This document shows, one piece after another, positions 43,749 through 52,464 of a stretch of 64,000 nt of DNA. A model generated the notes under the pieces. That model was given only the letters and a program-made list of their open reading frames with translations, had not been told where the DNA came from and ran no database searches. Source of the stretch: Paenibacillus sp. J31TS4 (GTDB lineage Bacteria; Bacillota; Bacilli; Paenibacillales; NBRC-103111); NCBI RefSeq assembly GCF_018403265.1, contig NZ_BOSI01000001.1, positions 310,001 through 374,000 on the forward strand. The letters run 5' to 3'. Numbering within the stretch: position 1 is the first letter of the stretch; each line of letters starts with the position of its first letter. Position numbers and translations under genes: made by a program.

Positions 43749-44933
43749 CTATCGGAGCCAGCTAGCGAAATCCCATCCAACCTTTTTGACTTTCCACGCA
43801 AGCTTCCCCGTTATCATAATATCAAGTCCCCATTTGCGTATCCAAACCAACCCGCGATTTTGTCCAAGCCCGAATCCGAAAGTTTCCAAGAACGATTTGT
43901 GAACGGGTGCTGGCCGGCCCTCCAGATCAGCCATCACGATTTTCCCGAGTCTTAACGCCTGCGGTCCGGCTTCTTTGCACGTCATCTGATCGGCTTTGCC
44001 GGTACTCGGATCGACAATTCTCGCACAATCGCCAATGCTGTAAACGCCCGACATCCCTTGGACGCGATAACATTCATCCACAAGCACTTGACCTTCAGAA
44101 GTAAGCGGCAAGCCCATGCTGCGGAGGGCCGGATTCGGGATCAGTCCAATCGTCCATATACATAGGCCAACCGGCAGTGGATTATTGTTTCTCAACGTCA
44201 AAACGCCTGCTTGCTCCCGCATTACCTTATGATTGTGAAGCACGGTCACTCCATATTCTCCGAGCATCATCTCCAACTTTCGTCGAACTTTTTCCGGCCC
44301 CCCCAGGAATAGTCCTTCGTTCGCATTTAACAAATAAACGGAGATATCGGACAAATTCAGCCCCAATGCCTCCGCTTCCTTCCGCATGGCGAGCACCAGC
44401 TCGGCGGACGTCTCGATGCCGCTGATGCCCGCCCCCGCAACCGCAATGGTCATGAGTCGCTTTCGTTCCTCGGGGTTGGTCTCGACGGCAGCCTTCCGCA
44501 GATTGGCACGCCATCGATCCCGGATGTCCGCTGCCACTTGCGGGTCAGTCAATGCGATCCCTCCCCTATCAGGATCAGGTCGACGCACGATGCTTCCGAC
44601 CGCAACGACCAGGAGGTCATAATGAATTCGGACATCATTTCCTTGCGCATCCGTATATTGAATCCCTTTTGCCTCATGATCGATGTAAGTAACCGTGCTC
44701 TGCAAGAATTCGGCTCCGTCCGAACAATAACGAGTCCAGGGAACCATTATCTCTTCTCCGCTTGCGGCAGGTCGGAACAACATCACTTTGCGCACATGGC
44801 CGGGCTGCTTGTCGATCAGAACAAACCGAATCCGTCGTCCATCCTCCAAGCCCTGGCTCTCTTCCTTTATGGCTTTGAGCGCCCCAAGTCCTGCATGGCC
44901 GCCTCCAATGATGATACAGGTCAAGTCGTTCAT
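43749..44933 (-). CDS. NDH-2-like FAD-dependent NAD(P)H oxidoreductase (copy 1)
   Basis: 394 residues with GGAGATGA binding site. FAD motif IIIGGGHAGLGALKAI (residues 7-22), second Rossmann motif VAGAGISGIETSAEL (about 167-181), and YSIGDCARI (about 303), as in type II NADH dehydrogenases and related flavoproteins. It would pass electrons from NAD(P)H to a quinone or small acceptor. It is upstream of, and co-directional with, the ECF41 sigma gene. A close paralogue lies at 46558-47748, and both share the same upstream element, so both are likely members of the sigma factor's regulon. Confidence 0.88.
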   Translation of the reverse strand: MNDLTCIIIGGGHAGLGALKAIKEESQGLEDGRRIRFVLIDKQPGHVRKVMLFRPAASGEEIMVPWTRYCSDGAEFLQSTVTYIDHEAKGIQYTDAQGNDVRIHYDLLVVAVGSIVRRPDPDRGGIALTDPQVAADIRDRWRANLRKAAVETNPEERKRLMTIAVAGAGISGIETSAELVLAMRKEAEALGLNLSDISVYLLNANEGLFLGGPEKVRRKLEMMLGEYGVTVLHNHKVMREQAGVLTLRNNNPLPVGLCIWTIGLIPNPALRSMGLPLTSEGQVLVDECYRVQGMSGVYSIGDCARIVDPSTGKADQMTCKEAGPQALRLGKIVMADLEGRPAPVHKSFLETFGFGLGQNRGLVWIRKWGLDIMITGKLAWKVKKVGWDFASWLR

Positions 44934-44969
44934 CTCAAGTCATCTCCTTTACATCTTTCATACATATAA

Positions 44970-44994
44970 CAATGTAAGGATCTGATTCGTGACA
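44970..44994 (-). promoter_or_regulatory. Candidate ECF41-type promoter of NDH-2-like copy 1
   Basis: On the minus strand TGTCAC (44989-44994), then ATCAGATCCTTAC and ATTG. The whole block is nearly identical to the region before the paralogue at 47782-47806. TGTCACA is the published -35 element of ECF41 factors; the -10 match is imperfect here (ATTG instead of CGTC). Confidence 0.6.
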
Positions 44995-45106
44995 TCGGGA
45001 ACGAACAAAATAATTACCTTGCAAGAGCCTTTAAGAACAGAGGGTAAAAGCTAATTCCTAGAGGGGCGGAAAGGGCCGCCGATTTAGTTTTCGAGAGCCC
45101 TTCTAA

Positions 45107-45234
45107 TGTGTTCCATTCGTTTTTACACGTCTGATGACGATGTCTAGAAACATTGAAATACGAATCATTATGTGTTCCATTCGTTTTTACACGTCTGATG
45201 ACGATGTCTAGTAACATTGAAATACGAATCATTA
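45107..45234. repeat. Tandem duplication of a 64-base unit
   Basis: 45107-45170 and 45171-45234 are the same sequence with one mismatch (AGAAAC against AGTAAC). The unit starts TGTGTTCCATTCG and ends ACGAATCATTA. It lies between the YhgE-like gene and the NDH-2-like gene and is unrelated to CRISPR. Rest of this intergenic space (44995-45245) holds nothing else I can name. Confidence 0.9.
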
Positions 45235-45245
45235 TTACATACGCC

Positions 45246-46427
45246 TCAAACTGTTCTTTCAAATTTCTGTTCACGAACCTTAAACGCGGAGCCCAGAATG
45301 ACAATGCTGCTTGCCATTGAGATCCATGTAAGAGCGGCTACGGGAGCGTTCCAACCAAATCCTTTGCCAAAGAAGAACAATTGCCGAAGACCATCGACCA
45401 TAAAGCGCATGGGGAGCCAAGGATGAATCCAATCCCGATAGAATGTGGACATCATTTCCGGAGCCAAAGCCAGCAAAGGCGCCCCGAAGAAAAGCAATAA
45501 GGCAAATATAGCAACCCCTCTAATCCCCAACACATACAATACAGCTGTTATCATAAGGAAGAAACTGAAGAACGTAACGGTTAAGAACAACGCGGTATCC
45601 GCAAATTTAGGAATATCAAGATCCAGCATTCCATTCGCAAGCCAGGTTAGCCCGAATCCAACCGCAAGAGCAGCGACCGCGCCCATCAGGATATGCAGCA
45701 GCTTCAAGACCAGGCTCCCTCTTCGGGTCATAACCGGCAATTTACTGACGGTTATAAAAAGGATTGCCGAACAGGCGATACATGCAAGCCATAAGGGCTG
45801 AAATAAGGAAACAGGGGCATTGCCATTCGCGCTTTTCGCGCCCGTTTCATTTACATTCGTCACTTTTTTTGCAATCGGAGAGGCTAGACTCGCGGCTTGC
45901 TCTACGGTTAGCGTCACTCCCTGCATCTTAAAGCTTTCAAGCAATTGGGCGCGAATGCTGTTGTTCATATTTTCAACGACTCCGTTCAGAATTTGCCCTG
46001 CTGCTGCCGCTGCTGCGGCATTCATGCCTTGATTAATAAATAGTTGAACTTCAGGCAATGACGGTTTCGGGGCTCGCAATGAGGCTTGCTTAGCGCTGAA
46101 GTCGCTTGGAATGACCAATGCCGCGTAATACTCTTGATTGTTTAATCCGTTTCGCGCCTCTTCGACGCTGGATACATCCACCCACTTCACAGCGGGGGCG
46201 CCTTCGTTTGTTGCTGCTGTTTTCCGCATCATTTCAACGATCGTCTGCCCCATAGTCATTTTCGGCTGACCCTGAATTTCGAAACCTTGATCTTCATTTA
46301 CAACGGCAATCGGCAAATTTCTTGGTTTGGACTGGACAGTTGGAAAAAGCGTAAGCGAAAAAACAAATACAACCAGGAAAGCAATAATGGGAGCTAACAA
46401 TACCAATTTTTCTTTAAAAATAGTCAT
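45246..46427 (-). CDS. YhgE/Pip-type ABC-2-like membrane protein
   Basis: 393 residues. One N-terminal helix (LVLLAPIIAFLVVFVFSLTLF), a large extracellular part with IAVVNEDQGFE, then five to six C-terminal helices. The plan and the VVNEDxG motif are those of YhgE/Pip and ABC-2 type proteins, which act in export or in type VII-like secretion and phage infection. It sits between the two NDH-2-like genes on the same strand. An Ala-rich run of nine (AAAAAAA with flanks, about residue 140) is unusual. Good binding site GAGGATGTG. Confidence 0.82.
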   Translation of the reverse strand: MTIFKEKLVLLAPIIAFLVVFVFSLTLFPTVQSKPRNLPIAVVNEDQGFEIQGQPKMTMGQTIVEMMRKTAATNEGAPAVKWVDVSSVEEARNGLNNQEYYAALVIPSDFSAKQASLRAPKPSLPEVQLFINQGMNAAAAAAAGQILNGVVENMNNSIRAQLLESFKMQGVTLTVEQAASLASPIAKKVTNVNETGAKSANGNAPVSLFQPLWLACIACSAILFITVSKLPVMTRRGSLVLKLLHILMGAVAALAVGFGLTWLANGMLDLDIPKFADTALFLTVTFFSFFLMITAVLYVLGIRGVAIFALLLFFGAPLLALAPEMMSTFYRDWIHPWLPMRFMVDGLRQLFFFGKGFGWNAPVAALTWISMASSIVILGSAFKVREQKFERTV

Positions 46428-46475
46428 GTTTCACATCCTCAAGCCTATTATCTTCGTTCCCGGTTCCTTATTGTG

Positions 46476-46528
46476 GTCACACAGTGTCGACGTTACCTTG
46501 CTCGAGGGAGGTGAGGAACCGGCTCACC
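46476..46528 (-). pseudogene. Remnant of a second ECF41-like sigma gene
   Basis: About 50 bases match the inside of the sigma gene at 43130-43180. Minus-strand translation gives SRFLTSLEQGNVDTV then stop, against SRFLTSLELGNVDRV in the intact protein. It lies just downstream of the second NDH-2-like gene, exactly where the sigma gene sits relative to the first one. So an NDH-2/sigma pair was duplicated and one sigma copy was lost. Confidence 0.75.
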
Positions 46529-46557
46529 TCTAGCTATATGTCATTGGTATCCAGTTT

Positions 46558-47748
46558 CTATCGAAGCTTGCTGCCAGCATTCCATGCAGCTTTCCTGAAT
46601 TTCCACGCTGGCTTTCCCGTTACAATCATATTAAGTCCCCATTTGCGTCCCCACACCAATCCGCGATTTTCCCCCAGGCCGATGCAGTAAAGATCTATTG
46701 GAGCCGATTTGTGAACCGGTGCAGAATGTCCCTCCAGATCTGCCACAACGATTTTCGCCAGCCGATCATCCTGCAGCGCAAGTTCTGCACACCTCATCAG
46801 AGCTGCCTTGCCGGTTTTGGGGTCGACGATTCTCGCACAATCACCAATGCTGTACGCGCCAGGCGCCCCTTGGACGCGATAGGATTCATCCACCAGCACT
46901 TGGCCATCAGGAGTAAGCGGCAAGCCCATCGTGCGAAGGGCCGGATTCGGAATCAGACCAATCGTCCAAATACATAGTCCAACAGACAGACGATCGCCAT
47001 TGTTGAGCGTCACCACTCCTGCTTCCTCCCGCATCACCTTACGATTGTAAATCACTGTCACTCCACATTCGCTGAGGATCTGATCCAACTTTCGTCCAAC
47101 TTTCTCGGGTCCTTCTAGGAACAATCGTTCCTGTCCACAAACCAAATAAACCGAAATATCGGACGGGTTTAGTCCTAGAGACGATGCTTCCTTCCGCATT
47201 TCAAGCGCCAGTTCAGAGGACGTCTCGATGCCGCTGATTCCCGCTCCGGCAACCGCAATTGTCATCAGTCGCTTTCGTTCTTTTGGATTTTTCTCACCAA
47301 CAGCTCGCCGTAGGTTGGCACACCATCGCTCCCGGATGACTGCTGCGGTTTGAAGATCGGTTAAAGAAATACCACCCTGATCAGGATTCGGTTGCCGAAC
47401 GACGCTGCCGACCGCCACGACTAAAAGGTCATATTGCATGCTGGTATCATTTCCTCGCGCACCCTCATATCGAATCTGTTTTTCTCTACCATCCACAAAT
47501 GTAACCGTAGCTTGCACGAATTTAACTCCTTCTGAAAAATCATAATGCGTCCAGGGAACTATGATCTCTTCCCCGCCCGCGGCCGGCCGGAACAAAAGCA
47601 TTTTGCGCACATGACCGGGCAGCTTGTCGAACAGAACAAACCGAATCCGACGTCCGTTGGCCATGCCTCCGGTCGTTTCCTTTATTGCCTTTAGCGCTGC
47701 AAGCCCTGCATGGCCGCCTCCGATGATGACACATGTCAAATCGTTCAT
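46558..47748 (-). CDS. NDH-2-like FAD-dependent NAD(P)H oxidoreductase (copy 2)
   Basis: 396 residues from ATG 47748 (GGAGATGAGGAAG upstream). Clearly paralogous to the protein at 43749-44933 over its whole length: VIIGGGHAGLAALKAI, VAVAGSVV-like centre, VAGAGISGIETSSEL, YSIGDCARIVDPKTG. It differs mainly near the C-terminus (LYCIGLGENRGLVWGRKWG). Its upstream region carries the same TGTCACA-type element. Same strand as the YhgE-like gene downstream, with the sigma remnant between them. Confidence 0.88.
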   Translation of the reverse strand: MNDLTCVIIGGGHAGLAALKAIKETTGGMANGRRIRFVLFDKLPGHVRKMLLFRPAAGGEEIIVPWTHYDFSEGVKFVQATVTFVDGREKQIRYEGARGNDTSMQYDLLVVAVGSVVRQPNPDQGGISLTDLQTAAVIRERWCANLRRAVGEKNPKERKRLMTIAVAGAGISGIETSSELALEMRKEASSLGLNPSDISVYLVCGQERLFLEGPEKVGRKLDQILSECGVTVIYNRKVMREEAGVVTLNNGDRLSVGLCIWTIGLIPNPALRTMGLPLTPDGQVLVDESYRVQGAPGAYSIGDCARIVDPKTGKAALMRCAELALQDDRLAKIVVADLEGHSAPVHKSAPIDLYCIGLGENRGLVWGRKWGLNMIVTGKPAWKFRKAAWNAGSKLR

Positions 47749-47781
47749 CTTCCTCATCTCCTTTACGTTATGCACATATAA

Positions 47782-47806
47782 CAACGTAAGGCTCTGATCT
47801 GTGACA
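47782..47806 (-). promoter_or_regulatory. Candidate ECF41-type promoter of NDH-2-like copy 2
   Basis: On the minus strand TGTCACA (47800-47806), then GATCAGAGCCTTA and CGTTG. The -35 part equals the ECF41 consensus and CGTT is close to the CGTC of the -10 part, though the 13-base gap is short. The block is conserved before both paralogues. Confidence 0.65.
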
Positions 47807-47887
47807 TCGGAAACGAACGAATGCGAAACTTTGCTTGAGACCGTTTAATCAGCGTTCTTTCGTTCCAGTTTTGTTGAGTAATTCTGC

Positions 47888-47956
47888 CTGTTAGTGCAAA
47901 AAGACTGCCGATTCATAGCGGCAGTCCGATCCTGTTAAATATTGTGCTAGGCTATT
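47888..47956 (-). terminator. Terminator of the DinB-type gene, part of a dispersed repeat
   Basis: GACTGCCG-N8-CGGCAGTC (47903-47926) followed by T5 on the minus strand. The surrounding 65 bases resemble those at 57211-57275 (CTGCC.GTTA.TGCAA, the hairpin, then GATCTGGTTAA-like sequence), so the unit is a small dispersed repeat used as a terminator. Confidence 0.75.
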
Positions 47957-47961
47957 ATAAT

Positions 47962-48432
47962 TCAATCCCAAACCTTTGGCCGTTTTAATCCGGCTAATCT
48001 TAAATAATCTAATAGTTGACCTGAATGGACTGCTTCATGGTAGGCAATTCTCATAAGCATGTCGCCTAATGATCGAATGTACCCTACGTCTGTTCTATCA
48101 ATCTGGATTCTTGTTAAATCCTCTTGTGTATAGGATTTTACCGTATTCATAAATTCATTCCGATAGGTTTCTGAAAAGTTGAGTTCCTCTTCGAGCGTTG
48201 TAAAAGTACGAGCCTCATAAGGGGATTCATAAGCGGCTAGACTTCCTTCATTCAATAACGCAAGATGGTAATAATGTTCACTATCTAGGACATGGCGGAT
48301 CATCTCTTTTATGCTCATTGCTTCTGAATCCGGTCTCCAGTCCAAATACTCATGCGGAATACTTCCCCAAATAATCATGCTTCTGCGTCGAACCTCACTC
48401 AAATTCTGAACAATAGCTTCTATAGCGTTCAT
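47962..48432 (-). CDS. DinB family protein
   Basis: 156 residues, four-helix bundle of the DinB/YfiT superfamily. The metal-binding His pattern is visible: one in IRHVLDSEHYYH (about 46-57) and the pair in AYHEAVHSGQLLDYLR (about 130-145). Members act as thiol-dependent transferases or are of unknown role. Single gene with its own terminator. Confidence 0.88.
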   Translation of the reverse strand: MNAIEAIVQNLSEVRRRSMIIWGSIPHEYLDWRPDSEAMSIKEMIRHVLDSEHYYHLALLNEGSLAAYESPYEARTFTTLEEELNFSETYRNEFMNTVKSYTQEDLTRIQIDRTDVGYIRSLGDMLMRIAYHEAVHSGQLLDYLRLAGLKRPKVWD

Positions 48433-48559
48433 GGCTGCATCCTTTCGACTTTAATTTATTGTAACATCATAACAGAACCTATGTTCGTAATCCATCTAAA
48501 GATATTTGGAGTGAACGCATGTGTCGCATAGCAACATTCCAAGCTCAAAGAAGCATATG

Positions 48560-48676
48560 TCATTTAGGCACTGCTTTTATTGTCATCATCCCCTCCTCCA
48601 TCGACTTGATCTGTTCGCTACCTGATACCACCTGCCCAAGCTCATATAAACTGCCATTCGGACTATAGCTTCCGTA
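48560..48676 (-). pseudogene. Possible C-terminal remnant of a minus-strand gene
   Basis: The minus strand reads GSYSPNGSLYELGQVV and SMEEGMMTIKAVPK before a stop at 48560. It has no start and no recognisable family. The area overlaps another remnant on the plus strand, so the call is weak. Confidence 0.25.
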
Positions 48677-48682
48677 AAACAA

Positions 48683-48994
48683 ATAACATTCAAGGAAGGA
48701 AACTATGTCTGGTTCGAGTACTTTGCGGACAATCATCTGTTCTTTTCAACCATGCTGAACACAAAAAGCGCGACTTATTTTCGCAGTCGATTCCTTGATT
48801 TAGTCGTCCAAGAATATAAGGTTGAAGTAAATGTATCCGAAGGAAAAAATCAAGGCTTAAGCGAAGAGGTTTCTCTTCAATTTTTCGGGGCTGCGGTCGT
48901 GGGTGCTGTGGTATGGTGGTTCAAGAATGGCATGCCTTTACCACCCCGTGTCATGGCCGAACAAACAGGGATCCTGTTGGATCGGAATTTTTGA
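48683..48994 (+). pseudogene. Truncated TetR family regulator (ligand-binding part only)
   Basis: The frame reads FKEGNYVWFEYFADNH and SATYFRSRFLDL, then FFGAAVVGAVVWWFKNGMP and stop at 48994. This is the C-terminal domain of a TetR protein (compare the usual FxxGAxxGLIxWWLxxGMP). The helix-turn-helix is missing and no start signal is present. Confidence 0.6.
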
Positions 48995-49019
48995 TTCCTA
49001 TCCTTCATAAATTTGAACA

Positions 49020-49053
49020 AAATCCTCATCGCGAAATGACGATGAGGATTTCT
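49020..49053 (+). terminator. Hairpin after the truncated TetR gene
   Basis: Perfect stem AAATCCTCATC / GATGAGGATTT with a 10-base loop; only a short T-run. Confidence 0.6.
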
Positions 49054-49161
49054 GCATCAAGGAACTCTCGTTCACAGGATAATGGTATAGGCATTTGACA
49101 AGGGGATGCGTACATATGGTGATAAAGGAAAGGAAAGTCATCGGAAGAGGGAGCTGTGAAC

Positions 49162-49977
49162 ATGGCGGACATGAACTTTGAGGCTGGCGCGCTCTTTGAG
49201 CTCCGATTTTGGCTGCAGATTTTGGGCGATCATGCGAGGTTTATCCGGGACGGGCTGGCTTCGGGAGAGACAGAGGAAGTATCCCGTGCACAGCAGTTTA
49301 TCCAAGCCTTCGATCAGTTGTTGGATTCGGCGCGACAGAACTTGGATGGCGCGGGCATCGCTGCCCTGCTTCAAGTAGTCAACCCTTGGACCTCGCAATT
49401 GCGTACCTATAAACTCCATCTACTGCGTCGGTCGCTTACTGGGAAGATCGTCATCCACTTGTCACCGACGTTTTTGAATCATATGGTCAATGAGATCGAG
49501 GAAGCGATACGCGTTTTTGAAGCACTGACAAGCCGCCAACTTCCTCCTCCGGGACCGGAGGTTTATCAGCATTTGGTATGGCTGCAGGATGCGGTCGGCC
49601 ACGCAGGCAGCTTGTCAGGCCAATTCGATCTGGTAGAGAAGAGCTGGATTAACAAGAGCACGGATTTCGAATCCGAATTTCAGAATCTTTATCTGAAAGC
49701 GATCGAGCTTGCGGGCTATATGCGCACCGCCCTGACCGATTTCCCTGCTTTGCGAAGGTTCAATCAGGAAGCCAATGCCGTCATGCTGCTGTTCATGAAA
49801 TTTCTGTCCGAAGTGCAGGAACTCACGGCCGGAAAAGAATTGCTTGGCACGTTAACCGAGCTGATGCCCGATCATATGTACCGCGAAGAGTGTTATTATC
49901 TTAATAAACTCTCGCAAGCGGCCGCTAACGTGCCCCGCCCCGCCTGCGATCCTGCCAAACCAAGAGCCGGAGCGTGA
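49162..49977 (+). CDS. DUF2935 domain protein
   Basis: 271 residues from ATG 49162 (AGGGAG eight bases upstream). Two related helical halves, each opening with a helix such as FELRFWLQILGDHARFI and HLVWLQDAVGHAGSL, and the end DHMYREECYYLNKL. These are the marks of DUF2935, an all-helical, possibly metal-binding family known almost only from Bacillota. Function unknown. Single gene. Confidence 0.85.
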   Translation: MADMNFEAGALFELRFWLQILGDHARFIRDGLASGETEEVSRAQQFIQAFDQLLDSARQNLDGAGIAALLQVVNPWTSQLRTYKLHLLRRSLTGKIVIHLSPTFLNHMVNEIEEAIRVFEALTSRQLPPPGPEVYQHLVWLQDAVGHAGSLSGQFDLVEKSWINKSTDFESEFQNLYLKAIELAGYMRTALTDFPALRRFNQEANAVMLLFMKFLSEVQELTAGKELLGTLTELMPDHMYREECYYLNKLSQAAANVPRPACDPAKPRAGA

Positions 49978-50005
49978 TTCCCTGTTCCGCCCACAGGTTC
50001 AGGGG

Positions 50006-50980
50006 TCATTTCTGGCGCGGCGCGCTGCCAAAAGGCGGGGAATATCGAAACTCTTCGCTCGCTTCGTCGAGCGCTCGCATAATGTCTTCCGTAAGATCAA
50101 GGTTCACAGCCCTTATATTCTCATCAATCTGGGATTCTCGCGTGGCACCCGCGATGACCGTGCTTACCGCAGGTCGGTGCATCAACCAAGCCAGCGAGAG
50201 TGCGGTGGCGGAAGTCCCGATATCCGCCGCGATCTTCGTTACCTGCTCACCCAAATTCAATCGCGCGGCGTCCATTCGGCTGGCAAAGTTCGGGTTCTTG
50301 TCCAACTGCGATCCGCTTGGTACGGAGCCCCCTGAATATTTGCCGGTAAGAATGCCACCCGCCAGCGGGAAATAGGGAATGATACCGATTCCCTGATCGA
50401 GGCAGAATGGAATGAGCTCCCTCTCTATGCCGCGATCGGCCAAGGAATAGCCCGGTTGAACGGATACGTACTTGACCAGTCTTTGACGTTCGCTGATGGA
50501 CAAAGATTTCATCATCTGCCATGCGGAATAATTCGATGCCCCTACATATCTCACTTTCCCCGAGCTGACAAGATCATCCAAGGTACGCAGCGTTTCGTCG
50601 AGAGGCGTGTTCGGATCGAAGGTGTGGATCTGATACAAATCTATGTAGTCCGTTCTTAACCGCCTTAAGCTGCCTTCGAGTTCCTGCAGGAGATGCCGGC
50701 GCGAGGAACCTTTGCTGTTCGGGCCCTCTCCGCGCTTCATGCCCGCTTTCGTCGCGAGGATCACTTCCTGGCGGCGTCCTTCGAATGCTTCCCCGATAAT
50801 CTCTTCCGACTTCGTGCCTGTGTAAATATTAGCGGTGTCGATGAACGTTATTCCGTTGGCCACGGCGTGATGCAGGACTCGGATGGACACATCCTTGTCC
50901 GCGCGTCCTCCAAATGCATTCGTTCCGAGTCCAAGCACCGAAACTTCCAATCCGCTTGTCCCCAAATTTCGATATCGCAC
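50006..50980 (-). CDS. Aldo/keto reductase
   Basis: 324 residues, TIM barrel. The family tetrad is visible: Asp in FIDTANIY (about 48), Tyr a few residues later (about 53), Lys in ILATKAG (about 78) and His in LYQIHTFD (about 118). VQPGYSLADRGIE and STVIAGATRESQIDENI (NADPH-binding part) are typical of the YrpG/Tas-like group. It reduces small aldehydes or ketones with NADPH. Substrate unknown; no operon partner. Confidence 0.93.
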   Translation of the reverse strand: MRYRNLGTSGLEVSVLGLGTNAFGGRADKDVSIRVLHHAVANGITFIDTANIYTGTKSEEIIGEAFEGRRQEVILATKAGMKRGEGPNSKGSSRRHLLQELEGSLRRLRTDYIDLYQIHTFDPNTPLDETLRTLDDLVSSGKVRYVGASNYSAWQMMKSLSISERQRLVKYVSVQPGYSLADRGIERELIPFCLDQGIGIIPYFPLAGGILTGKYSGGSVPSGSQLDKNPNFASRMDAARLNLGEQVTKIAADIGTSATALSLAWLMHRPAVSTVIAGATRESQIDENIRAVNLDLTEDIMRALDEASEEFRYSPPFGSAPRQK

Positions 50981-51373
50981 AACTAACTCCCCCTATCCCC
51001 CAAATTTCCCCATCATTATAGCATAGAAAGCTAGATGTTCGCTGTTCTACCGTTAGTCGGAACGGGCCAAGCGGAGCTCCGACTTCTCCTTCATCCTCAC
51101 GAACCAACAAATCTCCCGAGGGCTTATGAAGAAATCTCTTCTCAGAACGCGTTTCAACGGCAGGAACTTCGGGTAATGATCAACAAGTGGGAAGTGGTAC
51201 AAAGAATCAAGCAGCAATACGGACGATTATGATCCCGTTGGATTATTGAAATCCGGAAAGGTTGTTGATTGACCATGAGCACTCGAAAGAGTACGAACCA
51301 CCCGAGAGATGCAGATCTCTTATAGTGAGTGATGACCCTTTAACCGAGTAAATGAATATCCGCTTCCCGCTAT
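50981..51373. other. Intergenic stretch without an intact gene
   Basis: About 390 bases. A plus-strand frame near 51150-51232 (ending KWEVVQRIKQQYGRL) is short and unsupported, perhaps debris of a helix-turn-helix protein. Nothing else recognised. Confidence 0.35.
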
Positions 51374-51400
51374 GAAAACCCTTCGGTTTGTCCGAAGGGT
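51374..51400 (-). terminator. Terminator of the luciferase-like monooxygenase gene
   Basis: ACCCTTCGG / CCGAAGGGT stem with T4 on the minus strand. Confidence 0.75.
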
Positions 51401-51450
51401 CTTCTTTATTCATGCGTTTATCCATCCATCCTTGTCAGGCGGGCGCCGCC

Positions 51451-52464
51451 TTAGCGCGCGCTCATCCCAAACGCTTCCGCGATGAGTCTGTAGGAATGGA
51501 TGCGCGCTTTCTCCTCGTGGATCGGACTGTTGATCAGAATCTCCCCGACCTGGTAATCCTTGCTCATTTGGATCAGCTGTTCTTTGACTTGGTCCGGCGT
51601 TCCGATCACCCGCCGCTGGCGCGTTTGCCGGATGTGCAGCCGATCCATCTCGGTATACGGATACTCGGTCGCCGTCTTGACAGAAGGAAGGAAAGGCACC
51701 TCTAGGCCTGTTCGGATCCCGAGGAACAACAAATCTCCGCTCGAGGCCAGACGATTCGCCTCTTCCTCCGTCTCCGCGCAGACCGCAAGGGTTGCAATCA
51801 TCGAACGCGGATGCTCCTCCAGAACGTCGTTGCTCTCGAAATGCTCGTTATAGTAGCGGGTCGCCTCTTGTCCGCCAGGCGTGCCGAAGAATTCTGCGAA
51901 TGCATAATGAGTGCCAAGCAGCGCCGCGATTCTCGCGCTCTCTCCGCTCGAGCCGAGCAGCCAGATTTCAGGCGCCGTGGAAATATCCGGGGAAGCAAGC
52001 AGCTTCTCGAACGGATGGCCTGCAGGCAGTGACCCATGCAAGTAGCCGATCAAATCCAGCACCTGCTGGGGATATTTATTCACATCCACAACCTTATCCT
52101 GCTGCAGAGCTCTTGTCGCAAGCGGCATTCCGCCCGGCGCCCGCCCTAGTCCCAGGTCGATGCGACCCGGATGGAGCGCCTCCAGCAGCCGGAAATTCTC
52201 CGCGACCTTGTACGCGCTGTAATGAGGAAGCATAATGCCGCCGGACCCGACCCGGATCCGGGAAGTGGCAGCCGCCAGATGGGCGATCAGCACCTCGGGA
52301 CTCGAGAAGGCCAGCGCGCGCATGGAATGGTGTTCGGATACCCAATACCGGGAGAAGCCCAATTCTTCCGTCGCTTGAATGAGACGGGTCGATTGCTGCA
52401 AGCCCTCCGTGGCCGTTCGTCCTTCCGGGACGTTGACCTGGTCTAGTACGCCTAATGATAGCAT
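51451..52464 (-). CDS. LLM class flavin-dependent oxidoreductase
   Basis: 337 residues from ATG 52464 (AAAGGAG ten bases upstream). Luciferase-like TIM barrel with SLGVLDQVNVPEG, FSRYWVSEHHSMRALAFSSPEVLIAHLAAAT and the strongly conserved RVGSGGIMLPHYSAYKVAE and LEALHPGRIDLGLGRAPG. This is the MsnO8/YwcH group of FMNH2-dependent monooxygenases. It needs reduced flavin from a reductase elsewhere. Substrate unknown. A long leader lies upstream. Confidence 0.93.
   Translation of the reverse strand: MLSLGVLDQVNVPEGRTATEGLQQSTRLIQATEELGFSRYWVSEHHSMRALAFSSPEVLIAHLAAATSRIRVGSGGIMLPHYSAYKVAENFRLLEALHPGRIDLGLGRAPGGMPLATRALQQDKVVDVNKYPQQVLDLIGYLHGSLPAGHPFEKLLASPDISTAPEIWLLGSSGESARIAALLGTHYAFAEFFGTPGGQEATRYYNEHFESNDVLEEHPRSMIATLAVCAETEEEANRLASSGDLLFLGIRTGLEVPFLPSVKTATEYPYTEMDRLHIRQTRQRRVIGTPDQVKEQLIQMSKDYQVGEILINSPIHEEKARIHSYRLIAEAFGMSAR

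Noticed and set aside
45107-45234. Possible CRISPR array
   Set aside because: Only two units, directly adjacent with no spacers, and no cas genes in the window.
51148-51232. Possible insertion-sequence transposase fragment (KWEVVQRIKQ)
   Set aside because: Too short and without inverted repeats; no other transposase traces nearby.
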